Shown here piece after piece: positions 24,577 to 30,887 of a stretch of 64,000 nucleotides of DNA. The notes under the pieces were generated by a model. It did no database searches. It had not been told where the DNA came from and saw nothing but the letters and a program-made list of their open reading frames with translations. The number at the start of each line of letters is the position of its first letter. Within the stretch, counting starts at the first letter, position 1. The DNA is taken from positions 5,320,336-5,384,335 of the forward strand of contig NC_019695.1 in NCBI RefSeq assembly GCF_000317125.1, given 5' to 3'. Source of the DNA: Chroococcidiopsis thermalis PCC 7203 (lineage in GTDB: Bacteria; Cyanobacteriota; Cyanobacteriia; Cyanobacteriales; Chroococcidiopsidaceae). Made by a program: the position numbers and the translations under genes.

Positions 24577-26892
24577 ATGACACTGGATACGATAGCAACG
24601 CAAGACAGAGTAGAAATAAGTGGTAGAGTATTCGTTCCCGCAGAACAATTGCCAATTCCAGAATGGCCCTGCGTGTTGAGCGAAAGACCACAACCGACTT
24701 TGACGATTAAAGACGACGATCTATTTTTGGTGACAGATACGCTAGGAAATATTGCTGGCGGCTGTTATAGCGATGATAGTGCAGCTAGCATGGGGTTATT
24801 TTGCTGCGATAGCCGATTTCTAAGTCGCTTAGAATTACAGATTGAGGGGCGATCGCCTGTTTTACTCAGCAGTACCGCCGATAAAGGGTTTTCCCTTTCT
24901 GTCTTATGTACTAATCCTACAGTAGACAATCGATTGAAAGCTGACACCCTTGGCATTCGTCGCGAACTGGTTTTGAATGGAGCACTATTTGAAGAAATAG
25001 AAATTTCCAACTACAGCACGAGTGCCGTCAGCGTTTCTATTAGCCTGAGTTTTGATGCCGATTTTGTCGATTTATTTGAAATTCGCGGCTTCAATCGAGA
25101 AAAGCGCGGTAAATTGCTACGGCTTGCCGCAGTAGATGGAAGACAGAAAGAGAAAGGAGACAAGGAGGACAAGGGAGATAAGGGAGCAATTACCAATTAC
25201 CAATTACCAATTACCGATTACCAACCTCCAGAAACGCTCACCCTTGCTTATCAGGGTTTAGATAATTCCATCATGGAATCGCGGTTGCAGTTTCAACACA
25301 CTCAGCCAGATTTATTCAAAGGCTATACGGCAATTTGGCAGCTAGACTTGGCTTCCCACGAAACCAAAAAGCTCGGTTATCGATTGTCAATGGCAATTAA
25401 CGATCGCTCAGCTTCTACCGTTCACGCTCCCAATACATTAGTCCAAGCCAGAGCAGCGGAAGACTCAGAGGAACTGCACTGGTGTCAGCAAAGCACGCAA
25501 ATTCGCTCTGACAAAGCTGATTTCAATCATGTCGTCGAGCGAGCTGAGCAAGACATGTATTTGCTACGGCAATCTTTTGGCAAGTATAAAACTGTTTCTG
25601 CTGGCGTACCTTGGTTTTCTACTCTATTCGGACGAGATTCGCTGATCGCGGCGGCTCAAACTTTAATGTTAAATCCGTCGATCGCCCGCGAAACTTTGAT
25701 TTTACTCGCAGCTTATCAAGGCAAAATTGAAGACGAATGGCGGGAAGAGGAACCAGGCAAAATTCTACATGAAATCCGCATGGGAGAAATGGCACGTTGC
25801 CAGGAAATCCCCCATACGCCTTATTACGGTACGATCGATGCTACTCCTTTGTGGTTAATGCTCTATGCGGAATACTTTGCCTGGACTCACGACTTAGAAA
25901 CCCTAGATCGTTTGTGGTCAAATGCTTTAGCAGCAATGGATTGGATCGATCGCCGCCTCAAACCAACGGGATATTTATCCTACTTCCGCAAGTCACGCGG
26001 AGGTTTAGCCAATCAAGGTTGGAAGGATTCTGGCGATTGTATAGTTAATCGTCAAGGAGAACTAGCCACAGGGGCGATCGCTCTATGCGAAGTGCAGGCT
26101 TATGTCTATGCCGCAAAAGTGCGACTGGCAGAAATTGCTCGGATGAAGAAGCGGCTCGATCTTGCCGAAAAGTGGCAGGATGAAGCCAGAGAGCTGAAAG
26201 TTCGATTTAATCGCGATTTTTGGCTGTCCGACCAGGATTTTTGCGCATTGGCGTTGGATGGGGAAGGCAAACCAGTCGATAGTATTACCTCTAATCCCGG
26301 GCATTGTCTGCATCTAGGCATTTTTACACCTGAAAAAGCCTACAGCGTTGCCGAACGGCTCCGAGCGCCTGATATGTTTAACGGTTGGGGAATTCGCACT
26401 TTAAGCAGTTTATCCCCCGCCTATAATCCGATGGGCTACCATCTCGGTTCGGTTTGGCCTCACGATAATTCTCTAATCGTACTGGGACTGCGATCGCTCG
26501 GGCTAGTGGATCAAGCCTTGGACGTATTTCAGGGGTTATTCGACATGACACTTCAGCAACCCTACCAGCGTCCACCAGAACTATTCTGCGGCTACGAACG
26601 CAATGGCGATCGGGCTCCCGTCCAGTATCCCGTGGCTTGTTCTCCCCAGGCTTGGGCAACGGGAACCATTTTTCAGTTATTGCAAACAATTATTAATCTC
26701 GTACCTGATGCCCCAAATAATTGCTTGCGAATCATCGATCCGGCTTTACCAGACTCCATCAATCGCCTATCCATACACAATCTACGTGTCGGTCCTACCT
26801 TACTCGACCTAGAATTCGAGCGTGCTGGCAATACGACTGCCTGTCGCGTGGTCAAAAAACGCGGTAACCTGCGTGTGGTGATCGAAGCGTAA
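24577..26892 (+). CDS. Amylo-alpha-1,6-glucosidase-like glycoside hydrolase
   Basis: Large cytoplasmic glycoside hydrolase, 771 residues, of the glycogen-debranching-enzyme-like group. The N-terminal beta-rich domain (about 40-320, DDDLFLVTDTLGNIAGG, then MGLFCCDSRFLSRLELQ) is of the GDE N-terminal type. The (alpha/alpha)6 barrel follows, with WFSTLFGRDSLIAAAQTL, HEIRMGEMARCQEIPHTPYYG, DSGDCIVNRQGELATG and GYHLGSVWPHDNSLI, which carry the conserved acidic and aromatic active-site residues. Such enzymes act on alpha-1,6-branched glucans or oligosaccharides; the actual substrate is not known. An insert of about 26 residues at 192-217 (25150-25226) is encoded by heptamer repeats of two types and is absent from the core fold logic. 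Confidence 0.87.
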   Translation: MTLDTIATQDRVEISGRVFVPAEQLPIPEWPCVLSERPQPTLTIKDDDLFLVTDTLGNIAGGCYSDDSAASMGLFCCDSRFLSRLELQIEGRSPVLLSSTADKGFSLSVLCTNPTVDNRLKADTLGIRRELVLNGALFEEIEISNYSTSAVSVSISLSFDADFVDLFEIRGFNREKRGKLLRLAAVDGRQKEKGDKEDKGDKGAITNYQLPITDYQPPETLTLAYQGLDNSIMESRLQFQHTQPDLFKGYTAIWQLDLASHETKKLGYRLSMAINDRSASTVHAPNTLVQARAAEDSEELHWCQQSTQIRSDKADFNHVVERAEQDMYLLRQSFGKYKTVSAGVPWFSTLFGRDSLIAAAQTLMLNPSIARETLILLAAYQGKIEDEWREEEPGKILHEIRMGEMARCQEIPHTPYYGTIDATPLWLMLYAEYFAWTHDLETLDRLWSNALAAMDWIDRRLKPTGYLSYFRKSRGGLANQGWKDSGDCIVNRQGELATGAIALCEVQAYVYAAKVRLAEIARMKKRLDLAEKWQDEARELKVRFNRDFWLSDQDFCALALDGEGKPVDSITSNPGHCLHLGIFTPEKAYSVAERLRAPDMFNGWGIRTLSSLSPAYNPMGYHLGSVWPHDNSLIVLGLRSLGLVDQALDVFQGLFDMTLQQPYQRPPELFCGYERNGDRAPVQYPVACSPQAWATGTIFQLLQTIINLVPDAPNNCLRIIDPALPDSINRLSIHNLRVGPTLLDLEFERAGNTTACRVVKKRGNLRVVIEA
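25150..25226. repeat. In-frame heptamer arrays inside the debranching-enzyme gene
   Basis: GGGAGACAAG-type units followed directly by ACCAATT-type units, both in frame. Translation gives a Lys-Gly-Asp stretch and then an Asn-Tyr-Gln-Leu-Pro-Ile repeat. The two array types occur elsewhere as separate intergenic tracts. Confidence 0.88.
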
Positions 26893-26899
26893 GAGAATT

Positions 26900-26990
26900 G
26901 GTTGTTGATGAGTGGCTAGTGGCTAGTGACTAGAAAAGATTCTAGCCACTAGCCACTAGCCACTATTCACTGATAACTGATAACTGATTC
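26900..26990. repeat. GTGGCTA/GTGACTA heptamer arrays with inverted symmetry
   Basis: Arrays of GTGGCTA in one orientation, a central AGAAAAGATTCTAG, then the complementary arrays. The whole could fold into a long hairpin. It lies after the debranching-enzyme gene and before petN and could function as a terminator. Confidence 0.75.
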
Positions 26991-27042
26991 CTAGTATGAT
27001 GAACACTAGAGTTGTTTTGTGAATTTGTTGTAACAGATTGTT

Positions 27043-27135
27043 ATGGACGCTATTTTGACACTGGGTTGGGTTGGATTGCTGGTAACTTTTACTTGGTCTA
27101 TTGCTATGGTCGTTTGGGGTCGTAACGGACTGTAA
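27043..27135 (+). CDS. petN: Cytochrome b6f complex subunit VIII
   Basis: Thirty-residue single-span thylakoid protein, too short for most gene finders. The sequence [20 protein letters not shown] followed by [10 protein letters not shown] is the near-invariant PetN sequence, with the strictly conserved C-terminal WGRNGL. There is one extra residue (Ala3) compared with the usual 29. PetN is required for assembly and stability of the cytochrome b6f complex in the thylakoid membrane. The gene stands in a short gap between repeat arrays and is followed eight bases later by another small membrane-protein frame. Confidence 0.95.
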   Translation: MDAILTLGWVGLLVTFTWSIAMVVWGRNGL

Positions 27136-27143
27136 TAAATCCC

Positions 27144-27317
27144 GTGGATACAATACCAGTTTTCAACATTCTGGCGATCGCGGCGTTTGGTCTTTTACTG
27201 GCGGTCACTGGTGGTATCGGCTACCTGACACTGGTAGAATGGCGCGATCGCCGTCGTCGCGATCGGGAAAACAAAGAACTTCGTCGTTCTAGCAAGGCAA
27301 AGAAACAACGAAAGTGA
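27144..27317 (+). CDS. Small single-span membrane protein downstream of petN
   Basis: GTG-initiated frame of 57 residues that starts eight bases after the petN stop. It reads a short N-terminus (MDTIPVFN), a hydrophobic helix of about 20 residues (ILAIAAFGLLLAVTGGIGYL) and a strongly basic tail rich in Arg and Lys (VEWRDRRRRDRENKELRR and on). This is a classic positive-inside design: N-out, C-terminal tail on the cytoplasmic side. I do not recognise a named family. The tight spacing suggests co-transcription with petN and a possible link to b6f or thylakoid biogenesis, which is inference. The start is uncertain because no strong ribosome-binding site is seen. Confidence 0.65.
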   Translation: MDTIPVFNILAIAAFGLLLAVTGGIGYLTLVEWRDRRRRDRENKELRRSSKAKKQRK

Positions 27318-27355
27318 ATTCTGAATTCCGAATTCTCCTCACGTACCACTTACTC

Positions 27356-28906
27356 CTAGCTCCTCACCCCTAATTTCCCATTCTCCACGACGAATGAAGC
27401 GAGCGTTCTCACACTGGCTTCGGGTTGGCGGATGGTTGAAACGATCCGATAGTTGGTGACGAGGCGATCGCGTGTCAAGTGGCATCGAACGTACCCCCGA
27501 TAAGTTCCGTTAAAAAATTTGGTGTGGGGGTTTCTGCTCATCGCGATCGTCGCCGTCGGAATAAACTGCTTGGGAAAATTGGAAGAGATAGAAGTGCCGA
27601 CAAACTCAGTGCCAACGGTGGGGGAATTAGGATTTTTAAAGTCAAGTTTGAGGTCGTGTACCCAACTGGAATGCACGTCGCCTGTAATCACGATGGGGTT
27701 AGCAGGTTGGCGTTGCGCTAGAAATTTCAGCAATCGCTGACGCGCTTCGACATAGCCGTCCCACTGATCGAGGTTGAATAACTCCGAACGAGAGCGCGGA
27801 TCGACATCGAATTGAGCGAGTACGGTTTGTTGAGCAAGAATATTCCACCGTGCTGCGGAGCGAGTTAAGCCTCGAAATAACCATTGTTCTTGCTGGTGTC
27901 CCATCATCGTTGCACTAGCAGCGAAAGCTTCCTGACAGCGAGATTTAAATCCGCCGCCGCAGGGCTGCTGAGTCCGGTACTGGCGCGTATCTAAAATATT
28001 GAATTGAGCTAAGTCACCAAACGTAAAGCGCCGATAGAGCTGCAACCGAGAGCCTTGGGGTGCGCGATCGCGTCGTAAGGGCATATGCTCGTAATACGCT
28101 TGGTAAGCAGCCGCCCGCCGCCGCCCAAAAGCAGATGGCGAGTCGCCGAAGCTAGAGCGATCGCCTGCATAGTTATTTTGTACCTCATGATCGTCCCAAG
28201 TCACGATCCACGGAAAGGCAGCATGAGCCGCTTGGAGGTTGGGGTCGGTTTTATATAAAGCGTAGCGGTTGCGGTAATCGGCAAGACTAACAGCGGCGGG
28301 AGTACGGTGCGATCGCACGCTATCGGTGCGGGAGCCGCCATCATAAATGTAGTCCCCTAGAAAGACGACTAGCTCCACATCTTCCTTGGCTAAGTTTTGA
28401 TGCGCCGTATAATAACCGTTCTGCCAATCTTGACAGGAAGCAAAAGCAAAAGTTAGTTGTCCGAGTGCCTCATTCAGCGCGGCAGTGGTGCGCGTGCGTC
28501 CAATTGGACTTTCGGCATCCCCTGCTTGAAATCGATACCAATACCAACGTCCGGGTTGCAACCCTTCTACCTCAACGTGGACGGCATGGGCGAATTCTGG
28601 AGTGGCGATCGCTTCTCCCTGCTGGAGGATTTGCCGCATATTTTCATCAGTTGCCACTTGCCACTGGACGACAACCGATTCGGCAGGCATCCCGCCACCT
28701 TCAAGCGGATCGGGTGCGAGGCGCGTCCAAATGACGACACTCTCTGGCAGTGGATCGCCGGAAGCTACGCCCAACTTAAACGGATACTGGGAGAATTTCG
28801 GTTTCGCGATCGCCGTTTTTGTCTGCCACTGACTCGCGATCGTTCCAGCCGCCAAAGCCGCTGCACCAAGCAGCAACTCCCGCCGCTGCAATTTGTTATT
28901 TGTCAT
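27356..28906 (-). CDS. phoD: Alkaline phosphatase D family protein
   Basis: Exported metallophosphoesterase, 516 residues. A twin-arginine signal is seen at the N-terminus (LQRRELLLGAAALAAGTIAS). It is followed by a PhoD N-terminal domain (FKLGVASGDPLPESVVIWTRL) and the catalytic domain with FAFASCQDWQNGYY, VFLGDYIYDGG, WDDHEVQNNYAGD and ITGDVHSSWVHD, which hold the metal ligands (Asp, His and the conserved Cys). PhoD enzymes are Ca/Fe-dependent phosphodiesterase/monoesterases used in phosphate scavenging. No Pho box was identified. The first codons and the last three residues lie next to or inside heptamer repeats. The gene is convergent with the petN unit. Confidence 0.9.
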   Translation of the reverse strand: MTNNKLQRRELLLGAAALAAGTIASQWQTKTAIAKPKFSQYPFKLGVASGDPLPESVVIWTRLAPDPLEGGGMPAESVVVQWQVATDENMRQILQQGEAIATPEFAHAVHVEVEGLQPGRWYWYRFQAGDAESPIGRTRTTAALNEALGQLTFAFASCQDWQNGYYTAHQNLAKEDVELVVFLGDYIYDGGSRTDSVRSHRTPAAVSLADYRNRYALYKTDPNLQAAHAAFPWIVTWDDHEVQNNYAGDRSSFGDSPSAFGRRRAAAYQAYYEHMPLRRDRAPQGSRLQLYRRFTFGDLAQFNILDTRQYRTQQPCGGGFKSRCQEAFAASATMMGHQQEQWLFRGLTRSAARWNILAQQTVLAQFDVDPRSRSELFNLDQWDGYVEARQRLLKFLAQRQPANPIVITGDVHSSWVHDLKLDFKNPNSPTVGTEFVGTSISSNFPKQFIPTATIAMSRNPHTKFFNGTYRGYVRCHLTRDRLVTNYRIVSTIRQPEASVRTLASFVVENGKLGVRS

Positions 28907-29107
28907 TGGTTATGGTCACTGGTCACTGGTCACTGGTCACTGGTCACTGATAACTGGTCACTGGTCATTGGTCATGTATAGTTATTCTCCCTTGTCCCCC
29001 TTCGCCCCCTAATCCCCACTCCCTTCGGTCGTGGGGTCCCCGAGTTCCCCCTTGTCCCCCTTGTCCCCCTTATCTTTCCCTGCTCCCTACTCCCTACTCC
29101 CTACTCC
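28907..29107. repeat. Heptamer array and composite repeat, copy 3
   Basis: GGTCACT/GGTCATT arrays (28915-28975) run into the composite element (28972-29075: TATAGTTATTCTCCCTTGTC, then the CCCCACTCCCTTCGGTCGTGGGG core and CCCTTGT units). CCCTACT heptamers end just before the next gene. The same order as at 12740-12888, including the leading TATAGTTATT, shows these are copies of one larger unit. Confidence 0.85.
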
Positions 29108-29111
29108 CTAT

Positions 29112-29792
29112 TCAGCGCGACAGTAATTGTACGATTGTTAAGCCAAGGGCGATCGCTACTGTCAAGCCAGTGATCGTGGTAAAGTTGCGGATCATTTGTA
29201 ACTGGCGTTCGGTGTCGCGCAAAGAGGATTGCGTCAGACGCAATTCTGTTTCAAGGTTTTGTTGTTTTTCAAAATATTGGGGACTAAAGCCAGCTTGCTC
29301 TAATTTTTGAATAAAATCTTCTAATTCTGCATTTAATTTAGTATCGACAATTTCGCTAATCGCCGCGTGCGTTGCCTCGTCAGCCGTCCATTCTTGCCAA
29401 AAATGCTTCAGTCGCTTCGATACCTCTTCCCGTAATTCGCTGACTTGCTTGGCGAGTTCGGCATTATAGTTACTTAAATGAATATCCGCGCTACCGAGTT
29501 CGTCTTGCAAATGTGTTAATTCTCCTTTAAATTCTCGCCAACGGACATCAATTGCAGTTTCGATCGCCGCTAGACGTAAGTTAACATCTGTTTCTAAGTT
29601 GATGAGGTCTGCTTTATTTGCTTTGACCTGTTCTAGATTTGCTTGTAATTGTTGGTATGATTGCCCTAGAGCGGCAAATTGAGCTGGAATTTGTGTGAGT
29701 GAATCTAAGACAGCAAATGATTGTTTGAGGCGATCGCGCAGCTCTGTTAGTTCTTGTTCCACAGACAATAGTTCGGTTAGATTATTTTTCAT
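29112..29792 (-). CDS. Coiled-coil protein with C-terminal membrane anchor
   Basis: Not a family I recognise. It is 226 residues, nearly all predicted helical with long heptad-like stretches (for example residues 8-60 and 90-190), then a single hydrophobic segment of about 20 residues (ITGLTVAIALGLTIVQLL) right at the C-terminus. That is the topology of a tail-anchored protein, with the coiled coil in the cytoplasm. It is last in line of the chemotaxis-like gene cluster, 42 bases after the receiver-protein gene. By analogy, hmp loci of filamentous cyanobacteria end in a coiled-coil protein (HmpF), but that protein is much longer and homology is not established. Confidence 0.72.
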   Translation of the reverse strand: MKNNLTELLSVEQELTELRDRLKQSFAVLDSLTQIPAQFAALGQSYQQLQANLEQVKANKADLINLETDVNLRLAAIETAIDVRWREFKGELTHLQDELGSADIHLSNYNAELAKQVSELREEVSKRLKHFWQEWTADEATHAAISEIVDTKLNAELEDFIQKLEQAGFSPQYFEKQQNLETELRLTQSSLRDTERQLQMIRNFTTITGLTVAIALGLTIVQLLSR

Positions 29793-29834
29793 AAGATTTT
29801 TTTGACTCAGGCTTTAATTTGGACTTTAAATAAA

Positions 29835-30869
29835 TTATCCAAAATTCTTCAGTTGCGCCAAACTTTGACGAAGAGCAATGATTTTCTCGTTCAAAGCATT
29901 GCAGTTTTCACTGACGGCACGAAGATCCCTGATTTGTTTTAGGACTAATAAAGTGCGATAAGGTTGGGAGCTATTGCCAAATAAGCGCAAAGCTTCTGTA
30001 AGTAAAAAAGATAAATCTTGGTTCTGGTTCCAAGGAGCATTGATATGGGTCAACCAGTTAAAGGCAGTAGCTGGATCGACATCTACGCCCGCTTGGTAAA
30101 ATAACAGTAAATCATCAGACGACAATTTCTGGTCAATTCCTGCTTGAAAGCCGACACCGAGATGTCTTAGGGCTGCATTGCGGTCTGGTGAGTGGCTCTG
30201 AGACGATAAAACGCCAGCTAGGTAAAGGGCAGATAAATTGAGCGGTTTTTCCCACAGCTGTTGCTTAACGTAAGCTAGCAATTCTTCTACCCAATTTTGA
30301 CTGATGGCAAGGTGAATCGTTTCTGATAAAGACTCAGGATCGAAACGATCTAATTGTTGTTCTACCTGACGCTGCCATAGCGACAGCACCTTAGTCTCCG
30401 CAGCTACAGTCGTTTTGGCAATTGGCATCGCTTGGATGCGCTCGGTATTCCGTCCTGTAATTTTTCCGCTAATTTTCTCCAGTAAGCCAGGACCAATTTG
30501 AGTGTATCCTTTGTATACGGCACGAATCACGTTGACCAGTTCTTCGGCAGGGGTATCTTTCAACAGATAACCCTTGGCTCCAGAACGCAACGCTTCAGCT
30601 AAGTATTCCTCGTCGTCGTAGCCGCTAAGAACGATCGTTTTTGTGGCTGGAAAGCGTTCGGAAATGATGCGCGTTGCTGTCACTCCGTCCATTCCAGGCA
30701 TCTGAATATCGATCAGCGCGATATCGGGGTTGAGCATGTCTACTTGTTCGACCGCCGCTTGACCGTCGCTAGCACTGCCGATAATATCCATCTCAGGATC
30801 GAGTTCTAGCAATGCTTTCAGCCCTTGGCGAATCAGTTTTTGATCGTCTACCAGCAAAATCCGAATCAT
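29835..30869 (-). CDS. NarL-type response regulator with unidentified helical C-terminus
   Basis: Receiver domain at residues 1-125 with acidic pocket DD (8-9), phosphoacceptor D54 in ALIDIQMPGMDG, Thr/Ser switch in VLSGYDDEEY and Lys in GYLLKDTPAEE. The receiver is of the NarL/LuxR subgroup. The expected LuxR helix-turn-helix is missing. Instead residues 150-344 form a largely helical, Leu/Gln-rich domain that I cannot assign, so it may signal through protein contacts rather than DNA binding. It lies 18 bases after the cheA-like gene, clearly in the same operon, and is the natural phosphorylation target of that kinase. It takes the place that PatA-type regulators have in other cyanobacterial chemotaxis loci. 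Confidence 0.85.
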   Translation of the reverse strand: MIRILLVDDQKLIRQGLKALLELDPEMDIIGSASDGQAAVEQVDMLNPDIALIDIQMPGMDGVTATRIISERFPATKTIVLSGYDDEEYLAEALRSGAKGYLLKDTPAEELVNVIRAVYKGYTQIGPGLLEKISGKITGRNTERIQAMPIAKTTVAAETKVLSLWQRQVEQQLDRFDPESLSETIHLAISQNWVEELLAYVKQQLWEKPLNLSALYLAGVLSSQSHSPDRNAALRHLGVGFQAGIDQKLSSDDLLLFYQAGVDVDPATAFNWLTHINAPWNQNQDLSFLLTEALRLFGNSSQPYRTLLVLKQIRDLRAVSENCNALNEKIIALRQSLAQLKNFG

Positions 30870-30887
30870 GCAGCAAACATTGACAAG

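Noticed and set aside
24398-24580. 60-codon TTG-initiated basic ORF ending with an ATGA overlap on the debranching-enzyme start
   Set aside because: Weak start, composition like AT-rich promoter DNA, and the overlap could be chance. Kept only as an unverified possibility.
28905-29107. CRISPR-like regular repeats
   Set aside because: The unit is seven bases, with no 24-37-base repeats, no unique spacers and no cas genes. They are STRR heptamers.
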